DNA from: Hylemonella sp.
GTDB taxonomy: Bacteria > Pseudomonadota > Gammaproteobacteria > Burkholderiales > Burkholderiaceae_C
NCBI GenBank assembly: GCA_030680575.1
Contig: JAUXVI010000020.1
Span: 1-64,000, forward strand
DNA length: 64,000 nt
Reading direction: 5' to 3'
Part shown: positions 10,657 through 21,971 of the stretch, piece after piece
Numbering within the stretch: position 1 is the stretch's first letter
How the letters are laid out: each line of letters opens with the position of its first letter
Notes under the pieces: model-generated
Told to the model about the DNA's origin: nothing
Seen by the model: only the letters and a program-made list of their open reading frames with translations
The model's database searches: none
Program-made: the position numbers and the translations under genes

Positions 10657-12177
10657 ATGAAATTCAGCAGCAAGCTTCTTCTGTGCGCCGTCGTTCCAGC
10701 GGTGCTGTTCATCCTCGGTCTGGCCGGCAGCATCGGCGGGCTGGTCTATACCAAGAATCAATTTCATCACTACATCGAAACCGAGCAGCGCATCAGCGCC
10801 GGCCTGACCGAGATGTATGCGCAGGGGCTGCAGATGGGGCAGGCCTTGCGCAACATTGTGCTGGACCCGGCCAACCCGCAGGCGCCGAAGAATCTGGACG
10901 TGGCGCGCGTGGCCTACGACAAGGCCTATGCCGATGCGGTCAATGTCGCCAAGGGCACGCAGTTTGAGGCCGGGCTGGGCAAGCTGCCGGCGTTGCGCAC
11001 AACCCATGCCCAGGCGCAGGCGCAGGTGGTGACCCTGGCGAAGGAGCAATCGCCCGAGACGGTGAAATTCCTCAACAGCACCGAAACGCCGGCATGGCGC
11101 GTGCTGCGGGGTGAGTTGCTCAAGCAGGTCGAAGTGGCCAGCAAGGCGTCGGAGCAAGCGCAGGCCGATGTCGAGCACCAGAGCAACCGGCTGATCACCT
11201 TTGCCGTGGCGCTGGCCCTGTTGGCCGTGGCGATGTCTGCCGGCTTCACCTGGTACCTGCGCAACACGGTGTGCAACGAGCTCGGTGGTGATCCGGGCGA
11301 TGCCCGCCAGGCGCTGCATGAAATCGCCGAAGGCAATCTGGCCTATCCGGTGCCGGCCACGCGCTACCAGAACAGCTTGATGCAGGAGCTGGTGCGCATG
11401 CAGGAAGCCTTGCGCCGGCTGGTGGGCGAGGTGCGGCACTCGACCGACAGCATCACCACCGCCAGCAGCGAGATCGCCGACGGCAGCCAGGACCTGAGCG
11501 CCCGCACCGAAAGCCAGGCCAGCGCGCTGGAAGAAACCGCCGCCTCCATGGAGGAGCTCAGTTCCACCGTGCGCCAGAACGCTGACAACGCCAAACAAGC
11601 CAATCAACTCGCTCAAAGCGCCTCCACCGTGGCGGTGCAGGGCGGCGAGGTGGTGGCCCAGGTGGTCGACACCATGAAGGGCATCAACGACAGCTCGCGC
11701 AAGATCAACGACATCATCAGTGTCATTGACGGCATCGCCTTCCAGACCAACATCCTGGCGCTGAATGCGGCAGTGGAAGCCGCCCGTGCCGGCGAACAAG
11801 GCCGTGGTTTTGCCGTGGTGGCCAGTGAAGTGCGTTCCCTGGCCGGCCGCAGTGCCGAAGCCGCCAAGGAAATCAAGACCCTGATCACCGACAGCGTGCA
11901 GCGCGTCGAACAAGGCACAGCCCTGGTCGACCAGGCCGGCACCACCATGAGCGAAGTGGTGAGCAGCATCCGCCGTGTCACCGACATCATGGGCGAGATC
12001 AGCGCCGCCAGTTCCGAGCAGAGCCAGGGGGTGGCGCAGGTGGGCGAGGCTGTGACGCAGATGGACCAGGCCACGCAACAGAATGCCGCACTGGTGGAAG
12101 AATCTGCCGCGGCGGCCATGAGCCTGCGCGAGCAGGCGCAGCACCTGAACCAGCTGGTCGGCACCTTCCGGCTCTAA
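10657..12177 (+). CDS. Methyl-accepting chemotaxis protein
   Basis: A transmembrane chemoreceptor of 506 residues that signals to CheA/CheW. An N-terminal membrane helix (residues about 8-30) is followed by a periplasmic four-helix sensor region to about residue 185, a second membrane helix [15 protein letters not shown], a HAMP segment, and the cytoplasmic signalling domain. The hairpin tip [20 protein letters not shown] is canonical. The C-terminus ends in LVGTFRL without a CheR-binding pentapeptide, so adaptation would rely on other receptors. Ligand unknown. No che genes adjoin it. The following SDR gene starts 10 bases later with its ribosome site on the stop codon, so the two may be co-transcribed. 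Confidence 0.93.
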   Translation: MKFSSKLLLCAVVPAVLFILGLAGSIGGLVYTKNQFHHYIETEQRISAGLTEMYAQGLQMGQALRNIVLDPANPQAPKNLDVARVAYDKAYADAVNVAKGTQFEAGLGKLPALRTTHAQAQAQVVTLAKEQSPETVKFLNSTETPAWRVLRGELLKQVEVASKASEQAQADVEHQSNRLITFAVALALLAVAMSAGFTWYLRNTVCNELGGDPGDARQALHEIAEGNLAYPVPATRYQNSLMQELVRMQEALRRLVGEVRHSTDSITTASSEIADGSQDLSARTESQASALEETAASMEELSSTVRQNADNAKQANQLAQSASTVAVQGGEVVAQVVDTMKGINDSSRKINDIISVIDGIAFQTNILALNAAVEAARAGEQGRGFAVVASEVRSLAGRSAEAAKEIKTLITDSVQRVEQGTALVDQAGTTMSEVVSSIRRVTDIMGEISAASSEQSQGVAQVGEAVTQMDQATQQNAALVEESAAAAMSLREQAQHLNQLVGTFRL

Positions 12178-12187
12178 AGGATTCCCC

Positions 12188-12862
12188 ATGGCCACGATCC
12201 TGGTCCTTGGCGCCTCGCGCGGCATCGGCCTGGAGTTCGTGCGCCAGTATCTGGATGCGGGCGAACGCGTGATCGCCACGGCACGTGATGTAACGGGACT
12301 TGCGCGCTTGCGCGCGCTCGGCGCCACGGCGCTCAAGCTCGACGTGGCCGATCCGGCCAGCATCAGCGGCCTGGCCTGGCAGCTTGATGGCGAGGAGATC
12401 GACCTCGCGCTCTACGTGGCGGGCGTCTACAGCACCAGCGGCGCCGACACGCCGCCGACGCAACAAGAGTTCGACCGCGTGCTGCACACCAATGTGCTGG
12501 GCGCCATGCAGGCGATCCCTCAGGTGGCGCCACTGGTCGCGGCGTCGCGCCACGGCGGCAAATTCGCTTTCATCACCAGCGGCATGGGGCAGATCGGTGC
12601 CGTCGAGTCCAGCTTCGGCTGGACCTACCGCGTCAGCAAGGCGGCGCTCAACATGGCGGTGGTGGCGGCCCAGCACGATTACCCGGGTGCCATTCTGGTG
12701 GCGCTCTGTCCCGGTTGGGTGCGAACCGACATGGGCGGCACCGCTGCCCCCTTGTCGGTGGAAGACAGTGTGGCCGCCATGCGCCAAACCCTGGCCGGCC
12801 TGAAGCCTGAGCACAAGGGCGCGTTTCTGCATCACGACGGTCGGCGCTACGACTCGTTCTGA
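12188..12862 (+). CDS. Short-chain dehydrogenase/reductase family protein
   Basis: A 224-residue NAD(P)-dependent oxidoreductase of the classical SDR fold. The cofactor motif GASRGIG is at residues 8-14, and the catalytic YRVSK lies near residue 150. It resembles the C-factor/CsgA-like SDR subgroup in size. The substrate cannot be told from sequence. The AAAGGA ribosome site overlaps the TAA of the preceding chemoreceptor gene. It ends just before the palindromic operator of the acyl-CoA dehydrogenase gene. Confidence 0.85.
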   Translation: MATILVLGASRGIGLEFVRQYLDAGERVIATARDVTGLARLRALGATALKLDVADPASISGLAWQLDGEEIDLALYVAGVYSTSGADTPPTQQEFDRVLHTNVLGAMQAIPQVAPLVAASRHGGKFAFITSGMGQIGAVESSFGWTYRVSKAALNMAVVAAQHDYPGAILVALCPGWVRTDMGGTAAPLSVEDSVAAMRQTLAGLKPEHKGAFLHHDGRRYDSF

Positions 12863-12886
12863 CGGCCGCGCCGGCAGCAGGGGCAT

Positions 12887-12912
12887 AATTGACGTTGACG
12901 TAAACGTCAATT
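12887..12912. promoter_or_regulatory. Palindromic operator upstream of the acyl-CoA dehydrogenase (LiuR-like site)
   Basis: The 26-bp stretch starting AATTGACGTT and ending AACGTCAATT is palindromic at all but one symmetric pair of positions. An almost identical palindrome lies at 18244-18265 before mccB. Both precede acyl-CoA catabolism genes. MerR-type LiuR regulators of leucine degradation in proteobacteria bind palindromes of this general ACGT-containing type (established from comparative genomics, as I recall it). The assignment to LiuR is inference. Confidence 0.75.
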
Positions 12913-12936
12913 GAACAAGACAAGCGAGACAAGCCC

Positions 12937-14067
12937 ATGCTGCTGACCCAAGACCAGGAAATGATCCGCGACGCGGTGCGCGCCTTTGCCAAACAAGAGC
13001 TGTGGCCGCATGCGGCGCGCTGGGACAAGGAGCACCATTTTCCGAAAGACGTCCACCAGGGGCTGGCCGCACTGGGGGCCTACGGCATCTGCGTGCCGGA
13101 AGAGTTCGGCGGTGCCAATCTGGACTACCTGACGCTGGCGCTGGTGCTGGAGGAGATCGCCGCCGGCGACGGCGGTACCAGCACCGCGATCTCGGTCACC
13201 AACTGTCCGGTCAATGCCATCCTCATGCGCTACGGCAACGCACAGCAGAAAAAGCGCTGGCTCACGCCGCTGGCGCAGGGCCAACTGCTCGGCGCCTTCT
13301 GCCTGACCGAGCCGCACGTCGGCTCCGATGCCTCGTCGCTACGCACCACAGCGGAGAAGGTGGGAGACGAGTACGTCATCAACGGCGTCAAGCAGTTCAT
13401 CACCAGTGGCCAGAACGGCGACGTGGCCATCGTGATTGCCGTCACCGACAAGGGCGCTGGCAAGAAGGGCATGAGCGCCTTTCTGGTGCCGACCGATGCG
13501 CCGGGTTATGTGGTGGCGCGCCTGGAAGACAAGCTGGGCCAGCATTCCAGCGACACGGCGCAGATCAATTTCGACAACTGCCGCATCCCGGCCGAGAACC
13601 TGATTGGTGCTGAGGGTGAGGGTTACAAGATCGCGCTCGGCGCCTTGGAAGGCGGGCGCATCGGCATTGCGGCGCAAAGCATCGGCATGGCGCGCAGCGC
13701 GTTCGAGGTGGCGCTCGACTATGCCAAGCAGCGCGAGAGCTTCGGCCAGCCGATTTTCAACCACCAGGCTGTGGGTTTTCGCCTGGCCGAGTGCGCAACA
13801 AAGATTGAAGCCGCGCGCCAGCTGGTCTGGCACGCCGCCGCGTTGCGCGATGCCGGTCGGCCCTGCCTGAAGGAAGCCGCCATGGCCAAACTGTTTGCCA
13901 GTGAGATGGCGGAAGCGGTGTGCAGCACCGCCATCCAGACCCTGGGCGGCTACGGTTACGTGAGCGACTTCCCGGTCGAGCGCATCTACCGTGACGTGCG
14001 CGTGTGCCAGATTTATGAAGGCACCAGCGACGTGCAGAAGATCCTGATCCAGCGCGCGCTGGCCTGA
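12937..14067 (+). CDS. Acyl-CoA dehydrogenase (short-chain type)
   Basis: A FAD enzyme that introduces the alpha-beta double bond into acyl-CoA. The 376 residues show LTEPHVGSD, FITSGQ and the C-terminal YEGTSDVQ, which contains the catalytic Glu in the short/medium-chain position, unlike the IVD-type enzyme at the window start. The palindromic operator 25 bases upstream ties it to the same regulation as the carboxylase genes. Short branched-chain acyl-CoA (2-methylbutyryl or isobutyryl) or butyryl-CoA are likely substrates. It might partly cover for the interrupted liuA, but the different active-site architecture argues against a simple replacement. Confidence 0.9.
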   Translation: MLLTQDQEMIRDAVRAFAKQELWPHAARWDKEHHFPKDVHQGLAALGAYGICVPEEFGGANLDYLTLALVLEEIAAGDGGTSTAISVTNCPVNAILMRYGNAQQKKRWLTPLAQGQLLGAFCLTEPHVGSDASSLRTTAEKVGDEYVINGVKQFITSGQNGDVAIVIAVTDKGAGKKGMSAFLVPTDAPGYVVARLEDKLGQHSSDTAQINFDNCRIPAENLIGAEGEGYKIALGALEGGRIGIAAQSIGMARSAFEVALDYAKQRESFGQPIFNHQAVGFRLAECATKIEAARQLVWHAAALRDAGRPCLKEAAMAKLFASEMAEAVCSTAIQTLGGYGYVSDFPVERIYRDVRVCQIYEGTSDVQKILIQRALA

Positions 14068-14091
14068 GCCGCTGGTCCGCTCCGGCTGCCG

Positions 14092-14301
14092 TCAGACGAC
14101 GAAGCTGATCAGCCGGCCGGTGGGTTGGCCCATGGTGTTGAGGATGATCTGCATCTGCTCGGCCTTGGCCTGTCGTTTCGCCTGGGCATCGGCGTAGGGG
14201 TCGTAGGTCGAGACTTTGGGTGTCAGCGGCCGGCTGCTCACCAGTCCTTTGACCGCGGTGGAGGCGCCTGCTTGTCTGATGGATCCCACTTCGTTTGCCA
14301 T
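14092..14301 (-). CDS. Small protein of unknown function (69 aa)
   Basis: A 69-residue frame starting at ATG 14301 (MANEVGSIRQAGASTAVKGL...). The track's TTG start three codons earlier is less likely. It is Ala/Gln rich with no signal peptide or membrane segment, and has one amphipathic helix (DAQAKRQAKAEQMQIILNTM). The ribosome site is weak. It faces the acyl-CoA dehydrogenase gene convergently and is divergent from the rhodanese gene. I do not recognise it. It is kept because it fills an otherwise empty gap and has sensible composition. Confidence 0.45.
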   Translation of the reverse strand: MANEVGSIRQAGASTAVKGLVSSRPLTPKVSTYDPYADAQAKRQAKAEQMQIILNTMGQPTGRLISFVV

Positions 14302-14469
14302 ATCACTCAATTCACGTCGGCGGCGATGATACTGCAGACGTCGGATCGTCGCGGCACGTCCGAAGCGGCGGCTTGGGGTGCTCTCCCCGCGTTCGGCCGT
14401 GCGACAATTTCAAGATGATTTCTGGGCGCTCCCCTGCGGGTTCGCACCTTCTTATTCCGGAGACACACC

Positions 14470-14883
14470 ATGCCCATCACCAAAGGATTCCGTGCCCTCG
14501 TTGACGAGGCCATGGCCCAGGTCAAGACCTACACCGTGCCCGAGGTGCTGGCCATGCTGGACGACCCGAAGGTGCACATCGTGGACATCCGCGACGTGCG
14601 CGAACTGAAGGACGGTACCGTCACCGGCAGCAGCCACGCACCGCGCTGCATGCTGGAGTTCTGGGTCGATCCCGAGTCGCCGTACCACAAGCCGATGTGG
14701 GCCGACGAGAGCAAGCACTTCATCCTATTCTGCGGTGCCGGCTGGCGCAGTGCACTGGCCACCAAGACGCTGCAGGACATGGGTATGACCAATGTGGCGC
14801 ACATCGACGGCGGTTTTGCCGAATGGGTCAAGCAGGGTGGTCCGGTCGAGACGCTGGAAGAGCGCAAGGCGAAGAAGGGCTGA
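14470..14883 (+). CDS. Rhodanese-like domain protein
   Basis: A single-domain rhodanese of 137 residues, in the sulfurtransferase fold. The CDC25/rhodanese motif IVDIRDVRE opens the domain and the active Cys is in FCGAGWRS near residue 88. Such proteins carry sulfane sulfur for cofactors or detoxification; the acceptor is unknown. GGAG lies about 10 bases before ATG 14470. Its TGA overlaps the ATG of the next gene (TGATG), indicating translational coupling with the YchJ-like protein. Confidence 0.88.
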   Translation: MPITKGFRALVDEAMAQVKTYTVPEVLAMLDDPKVHIVDIRDVRELKDGTVTGSSHAPRCMLEFWVDPESPYHKPMWADESKHFILFCGAGWRSALATKTLQDMGMTNVAHIDGGFAEWVKQGGPVETLEERKAKKG

Positions 14884-15293
14884 TGGTTTCCTCTGCCGCT
14901 GCTTGCCCTTGCGGCCGCTGCGACGCGGCCGGCCGCGGGTTGCCGTACGCGCAGTGCTGTGGTCGCTACGTCGACAATCTTGACGGCACGCCGGCGCCCG
15001 ACGCCGAGGCCCTGATGCGCTCACGCTACAGCGCCTTCGTGCTGGAGCGTGCCGACTACCTGCGCGCGACCTGGCACGCCAGCAAGCGGCCGTCCCAGGT
15101 GAGTTTTGATGTCGGCGTCAAATGGCTGGGGCTGGAGGTGCGCGACCACCAGGTCATCGACGACAGCCATGCCGAGGTCGAGTTCGTCGCCCGGCTGCGC
15201 GAACCGTCCGGCCGTGCCGTGCGCCTGCACGAGCGCAGCCGTTTTGTGCGCGAAGACGGTCGCTGGTTTTATGTCGACGGCGATCGTCAATGA
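14883..15293 (+). CDS. YchJ-family protein with N-terminal Cys (SEC-C-like) motif
   Basis: A 136-residue protein with an N-terminal CPCGR...YAQCCGRY cysteine cluster that should bind zinc, followed by an NTF2-like alpha/beta domain (LMRSRYSAFVLERADYLRATWH). It matches the YchJ/UPF0225 family, whose role is not established. The start is the ATG overlapping the rhodanese stop; the ORF track begins far upstream inside rhodanese in another frame. Coupling to a sulfurtransferase suggests a shared process, but no function can be given. Confidence 0.85.
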   Translation: MVSSAAACPCGRCDAAGRGLPYAQCCGRYVDNLDGTPAPDAEALMRSRYSAFVLERADYLRATWHASKRPSQVSFDVGVKWLGLEVRDHQVIDDSHAEVEFVARLREPSGRAVRLHERSRFVREDGRWFYVDGDRQ

Positions 15294-15329
15294 AATCTGT
15301 GCTTGAGCCTCGTCGATAATGCGCATGCA

Positions 15330-15346
15330 GCTATTAAATTTATAGC
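15330..15346. repeat. 17-bp palindromic repeat GCTAT-N7-ATAGC
   Basis: GCTATTAAATTTATAGC, just upstream of the HAD gene. The same GCTAT-N7-ATAGC frame recurs at 23812, 34304 and, with one change, 37764. Confidence 0.7.
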
Positions 15347-15357
15347 GTTCTGGTGTG

Positions 15358-16008
15358 ATGCGATTCGACGCAATCCTGTTCGACTGCGATGGCGTACTGG
15401 TGGACTCCGAGCCCATCGTCAACCGCGTGCTGCGCGACATGCTGGCCGAGCGCGGCTGGGTGCTGACGGCCGAGGAATGCTGGTCCATATTCGTCGGCAA
15501 GGCGGTCAAGGACGAGCGCTTGCGCATCGAGCAGCACACCGGCCAGCCGCTGACCGAGGAGTGGCTGGCCGGTTTCCGTGCACGACGCAATGCGGCGCTG
15601 GAAGCTGAGCTGAGCGTCATCGCCAATGCGCAGGCGGCGGTGCATGAAGTCCACGCCCGGCATGACGCGCGCATCGCCTGCGCCTCGGGCGCCGACCGCC
15701 ACAAGGTCGAGTTGCAGTTGCGCAAGGTCGGCCTGCTGGATTACTTTGCCGGCCGTATCTTCAGCGGCCACGAGATGCCGCGTTCCAAGCCGCACCCGGA
15801 CGTCTACCTCGCGGCCGCCGCCGCCCTGGCGGCATCACCACAGCGTTGTGCCGTGGTGGAAGACACGTTGACCGGTGTGGCCGCCGGCGTGGCGGCTGGC
15901 GCCACGGTGTTTGCCTACGTGCCGCAGGGCGATGCTGAGGTGTTCCGCCGCGCGGGTGCCGTCGAGGTCTTCCGCGACATGGCGCAGCTGCCGGACGTGT
16001 TGCGCTAA
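15358..16008 (+). CDS. HAD-superfamily phosphatase (beta-phosphoglucomutase/phosphoglycolate phosphatase type)
   Basis: A cytoplasmic hydrolase of 216 residues using an aspartyl nucleophile. The motifs are DCDGVLVDSE (residues about 9-18), ASGAD (motif II), the Lys in RSKPHPD and VVEDTLTGVAAGVAAGA (motif IV). The cap is the alpha-helical C1 type. The sugar or glycolate phosphate substrate cannot be told. Start chosen at ATG 15358 rather than the GTG before it. Its TAA overlaps the stop of the convergent GGDEF/EAL gene by four bases. Confidence 0.85.
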   Translation: MRFDAILFDCDGVLVDSEPIVNRVLRDMLAERGWVLTAEECWSIFVGKAVKDERLRIEQHTGQPLTEEWLAGFRARRNAALEAELSVIANAQAAVHEVHARHDARIACASGADRHKVELQLRKVGLLDYFAGRIFSGHEMPRSKPHPDVYLAAAAALAASPQRCAVVEDTLTGVAAGVAAGATVFAYVPQGDAEVFRRAGAVEVFRDMAQLPDVLR

Positions 16009-18128
16009 AGAGCGTTGCCTGCTTCGAGCAGGCGGCTCAGCGCCTCCTGCGACAGGGGGCGCGACAGCAGGTAACCCTGGAATTCGTGGCAGCCCTGGTA
16101 GCGCAGGAAGTCGAACTGCGCCTGGTTCTCCACGCCCTCGGCCACCACGGTCTTGCGCAGACTCTGGCCGAGCGAGATGACGGCGCGCGCGATCATCGCC
16201 ACCTCTTCCTCGTGTTCGATGCCGGTGACCAGAGAGCGGTCGATCTTGATGATGTCCAGCGGAAAGCGCCGCAGGTAGCTGAGCGAGGAATAACCGGTGC
16301 CGAAGTCGTCCATGGCCAGGTTGACACCGAGATCCTTGAAGCGGTCCAGCGTGGTGATGGCGCGATCACCATCCCCCATGAACACCGTTTCGGTGATTTC
16401 CAGCTCAACCTGGTCGGCCGGCAGTTGTGCTTCGTCCAGCAGCTCGGCCACATGGGCCACGATGTCGCCACTCAGGAACAGGCGCGGCGACAGGTTGACC
16501 GCCATGCGCAGTGGGGTGGCGCGCTGAAGGTTCCAGTGGCGCGCAGCGGCAAAGGCGCGGCGCAGGATGGCGGTGGTCAGCGGCAGGATCAGGCCGGTTT
16601 CTTCGGCGATCGGGATGAAACGGTCTGGACTGACCGCGCCGTATTCGGGGTGAAACCAGCGCGCCAGCGCCTCCATGCCGACGATACGGCGGCGGTGGTC
16701 GAACTTGGGCTGGTAGTGCACCTCGAATTCGTCATGTTCGATGGCCAGGCGCAGCGCCGTTTCCAGGTTGAGCCGCTCGTCGGCCTCGCGGTTGAGCGCA
16801 CTGGTGAAAAACTGGAAATTGTTGCGGCCACGGTTCTTGGCCGCGTACATGGCGACGTCGGCGTGCTTGAGCAGGTTGGCCGAGTCTTCGCCATCGGCGG
16901 GATAGAGCGCGACACCCAGGCTGGCGCCGATGTGGAATTCACGCCCGGACAGCAGCACCGGCTGGGCAATTGCGTTCAGCACGCGCCGAAGGTGAGAGAT
17001 GACGGTGCTGATGCGGAAATGGTCGTTCAGCAGCAGGACGAATTCATCGCCACCGAGCCGTGCCACCGTGTCGGAATTGCGCACGCAGTGCCGGAGGCGG
17101 TCGGCGATTTCCATCAGCAGCTTGTCGCCGGCGCCATGGCCCAGGCTGTCGTTGATGAACTTGAAGTTGTCGAGGTCGATGAACACCACCGTCAGGTAAT
17201 AACCCAGCCGCGCAGCACGGGCAATGCCCTGCTCCACGCGGTCGCCCAGCAGGATGCGGTTGGGCAGGCCGGTCAGCATGTCGTGGTTGGCCTGGCGTTC
17301 GAGTTGCTCCTGGTAATGTCGCCGTTCCGAAATGTCCTGCACCGTGCCTTCGTAGTAGAGCGTCGCGCCAGCGGCGTCGCGCACGATGTGGGCGTTCTCC
17401 GAGATCCAGATGCGCGTGCCGTCCTGTCGGTAGATCTCGGATTCGAAATTGAGCACCTCGCCTTGTTGCTCCATGAGCTGGCGGAAGCGTTCACGCTGGC
17501 TCGGGCGCACGTAGAGCTGGCGCCCGATGTCGTCCAGGTTGGTCATCAGGGCTTGCGTGCTGGCATAACCGTAGAGGCGCGCCAGCGCCGGGTTGGCCGC
17601 CAGGTAACGGCCATCGGGCGTGGTCTGGAAGATGCCCTCGGAGGCGTGCTCGAAGATGTTGCGGTAGCGCAGCTCGGCCTGCTCCAATGCCTCCAGCATT
17701 TCACGCTGGTTGGTCACGTCTTCGATGAAGCCCTCGATCACGACCTCACCCTTTTCATCGGGCACGGCAACGCCGCGTTCGACCACCCATTTCATGTGCC
17801 CTGATTTCGTGACGATCCGGTACTGCACGGAAAAACGTTGCCCACCGAGCACGGCGGCGTTGATATGGGCGCGGACATGAGCGCGTTCTTCCGGGTGGGT
17901 GATGTCCTCCCAGGTAACGGCGGCGTTTTCCACCAGTTCGGTCGGCTGGTAGCCGGTCAGCATCAGGCAACCCTGGCTGACGAAAATCATGCGCCAGCTG
18001 GCGTCGTTGCAGCAGCGGTAGGCCATGCCATCCAGGTTGTTGACCAGCGTGTCGAGCACGCGTGCGCGGTCCAGTTCCCCGGCACTGAGCAAGCTGGTAC
18101 GGCGTGAGCGTATGGGGGCGGGCGGCAT
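16005..18128 (-). CDS. PAS-PAS-GGDEF-EAL cyclic-di-GMP signalling protein
   Basis: A soluble, multi-domain regulator of cyclic-di-GMP of about 707 residues. Two PAS sensor domains with PAC tails (VQYRIVTKSGHMKWVVERG and IYRQDGTRIWISENA) occupy roughly residues 30-280. They are followed by a GGDEF cyclase domain with intact LGGDEFVLL and an EAL phosphodiesterase domain with intact MEALARW, DDFGTGYSSLSYL and VAEGVE. Both catalytic motifs look complete, so it may be bifunctional or have one domain regulating the other. No membrane segment is seen. I prefer ATG 18128; a TTG at 18167 would add 13 residues. It is divergent from mccB, and the operator at 18244 sits between the two starts. Confidence 0.93.
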   Translation of the reverse strand: MPPAPIRSRRTSLLSAGELDRARVLDTLVNNLDGMAYRCCNDASWRMIFVSQGCLMLTGYQPTELVENAAVTWEDITHPEERAHVRAHINAAVLGGQRFSVQYRIVTKSGHMKWVVERGVAVPDEKGEVVIEGFIEDVTNQREMLEALEQAELRYRNIFEHASEGIFQTTPDGRYLAANPALARLYGYASTQALMTNLDDIGRQLYVRPSQRERFRQLMEQQGEVLNFESEIYRQDGTRIWISENAHIVRDAAGATLYYEGTVQDISERRHYQEQLERQANHDMLTGLPNRILLGDRVEQGIARAARLGYYLTVVFIDLDNFKFINDSLGHGAGDKLLMEIADRLRHCVRNSDTVARLGGDEFVLLLNDHFRISTVISHLRRVLNAIAQPVLLSGREFHIGASLGVALYPADGEDSANLLKHADVAMYAAKNRGRNNFQFFTSALNREADERLNLETALRLAIEHDEFEVHYQPKFDHRRRIVGMEALARWFHPEYGAVSPDRFIPIAEETGLILPLTTAILRRAFAAARHWNLQRATPLRMAVNLSPRLFLSGDIVAHVAELLDEAQLPADQVELEITETVFMGDGDRAITTLDRFKDLGVNLAMDDFGTGYSSLSYLRRFPLDIIKIDRSLVTGIEHEEEVAMIARAVISLGQSLRKTVVAEGVENQAQFDFLRYQGCHEFQGYLLSRPLSQEALSRLLEAGNAL

Positions 18129-18243
18129 GGTACTCACGGGTGGGCTTGTCACGCTTGTATTTAGCAAGGGCCGTGCCTGTTTGACGCACCGTCGTGGTGC
18201 TGTGTGGACATTTGCGGCGGATACGGGGCCAAATCTGCCACAA

Positions 18244-18265
18244 TTGACGTTTACGTAAACGTCAA
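18244..18265. promoter_or_regulatory. Perfect 22-bp palindromic operator upstream of mccB (LiuR-like site)
   Basis: A perfect palindrome, TTGACGTTTAC and its complement, centred on CG. It matches the site at 12887-12912 in all core positions. It lies 43 bases before the mccB start, in the gap shared with the divergent GGDEF/EAL gene, so it could affect both. Confidence 0.8.
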
Positions 18266-18308
18266 CTCCGTCCGGCGTGCTGCCGGCGGGGGCTCAGAAA
18301 GCACAACC

Positions 18309-19916
18309 ATGCCGATTCTGGAAACCAAGCTCAATGCCCGCTCGGCCGACTTCCAGGCCAACGCCACGGCCATGCGGTCGCTGGTGGACGATCTCAATAC
18401 CCAGGTGACCCGGGTGGCCCAGGGCGGCGGCGAGGCGGCGCGCGCCAAGCACACGGCGCGCGGCAAGCTGCTGCCGCGCGAGCGCGTGCAGCGCCTGCTC
18501 GACCCCGGCACGCCCTTCCTGGAGCTCAGCCCGCTGGCCGCCTACGCCATGTACAACGACGAGGCGCCCTGTGCCGGCCTGATCGCCGGCATCGGCCGCG
18601 TCAGCGGCGTCGATTGCATGATCGTCTGCAACGACGCCACGGTGAAGGGTGGCACCTATTACCCGCTGACGGTGAAAAAGCACCTGCGGGCACAGGAAGT
18701 GGCACAGCAGAACCGCCTGCCCTGCATCTACCTGGTGGACTCGGGCGGCGCCAACCTGCCGAACCAGGATGACGTTTTCCCGGACCGTGACCACTTCGGC
18801 CGCATCTTCTACAACCAGGCCAATATGAGCGCGTTGGGCATCGCGCAGGTTGCGGTGGTCATGGGCTCATGCACCGCTGGCGGCGCCTACGTGCCGGCCA
18901 TGAGCGACGAGGCCATCATCGTCAAGAACCAGGGCACCATCTTCCTTGGCGGCCCGCCGCTGGTGAAAGCGGCCACCGGCGAGGTGGTGACGGCGGAAGA
19001 CCTGGGCGGTGGCGACGTGCACACCCGCCTGTCCGGCGTGGCCGACCACCTGGCGCAGAACGATCTGCACGCTCTGGCGCTGGCGCGTGCTGCGGTCAAG
19101 AATCTGAACTCAAACAAGGCCCCAAGCCTTGTCACGGCGGCGCCGGCAGCGCCTAAATTCGCCTCGGAAGAACTGTATGGCGTGATCCCGACCGACACCC
19201 GCAAACCGTTCGACGTGCGCGAGATCATCGCCCGCATCGTCGACGGCTCCGAGTTCGATGAGTTCAAGTCGCGCTACGGCACCACGCTGGTGTGCGGCTT
19301 CGCCCGCATCGAGGGCATGCCGGTGGGTATCGTCGCCAACAACGGCATCCTGTTCAGCGAGTCCGCCTTGAAAGGCGCGCACTTCATCGAACTGTGCTGC
19401 CAGCGCAAGATCCCGCTGGTGTTCCTGCAGAACATCACCGGCTTCATGGTCGGGCGCAAGTACGAGAACGAGGGCATCGCGCGCAACGGCGCCAAGATGG
19501 TGACGGCGGTCTCCACCGCGCAGGTGCCGAAGTTCACCGTCATCATCGGCGGCAGTTTCGGCGCCGGCAACTACGGCATGTGCGGCCGCGCCTTTAACCC
19601 GCGTTTCCTCTGGATGTGGCCGAACGCGCGCATCTCCGTCATGGGCGGCGAGCAGGCCGCCAGCGTGCTGGCCACCGTCAAGCGCGACGGCATCGAGGCC
19701 AAGGGCGGCCAGTGGAGCATGGAGGAGGAAGAGGCCTTCAAGGCGCCGATCCGCAACCAGTACGAAGCCCAGGGCCACCCCTACTACGCCACCGCCCGCC
19801 TGTGGGACGACGGCGTGATCGACCCGGCCGACACGCGCCGCGTGCTGGCGCTGGGTCTGAGTGCAGCGCTCAACGCGCCGATTCCGGACACGAAGTTCGG
19901 TGTGTTCCGGATGTAA
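18309..19916 (+). CDS. liuB: Methylcrotonyl-CoA carboxylase, carboxyltransferase (beta) subunit
   Basis: The subunit moves the carboxyl group from biotin to 3-methylcrotonyl-CoA in leucine degradation. The 535-residue length is standard for this subunit. The crotonase-fold signatures are [39 protein letters not shown] and [18 protein letters not shown]. Start set at ATG 18309; the longer ORF in the track runs through the operator. Ten bases separate it from the alpha-subunit gene, so the two form an operon. The enoyl-CoA hydratase gene liuC usually found between them in this operon type is absent. Confidence 0.94.
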   Translation: MPILETKLNARSADFQANATAMRSLVDDLNTQVTRVAQGGGEAARAKHTARGKLLPRERVQRLLDPGTPFLELSPLAAYAMYNDEAPCAGLIAGIGRVSGVDCMIVCNDATVKGGTYYPLTVKKHLRAQEVAQQNRLPCIYLVDSGGANLPNQDDVFPDRDHFGRIFYNQANMSALGIAQVAVVMGSCTAGGAYVPAMSDEAIIVKNQGTIFLGGPPLVKAATGEVVTAEDLGGGDVHTRLSGVADHLAQNDLHALALARAAVKNLNSNKAPSLVTAAPAAPKFASEELYGVIPTDTRKPFDVREIIARIVDGSEFDEFKSRYGTTLVCGFARIEGMPVGIVANNGILFSESALKGAHFIELCCQRKIPLVFLQNITGFMVGRKYENEGIARNGAKMVTAVSTAQVPKFTVIIGGSFGAGNYGMCGRAFNPRFLWMWPNARISVMGGEQAASVLATVKRDGIEAKGGQWSMEEEEAFKAPIRNQYEAQGHPYYATARLWDDGVIDPADTRRVLALGLSAALNAPIPDTKFGVFRM

Positions 19917-19926
19917 GGGGCGATAT

Positions 19927-21936
<2,010 letters not shown>

Positions 21937-21971
21937 CGCTGGCAGTGCGCGACAGCCGCTAAGCTCGGCCT

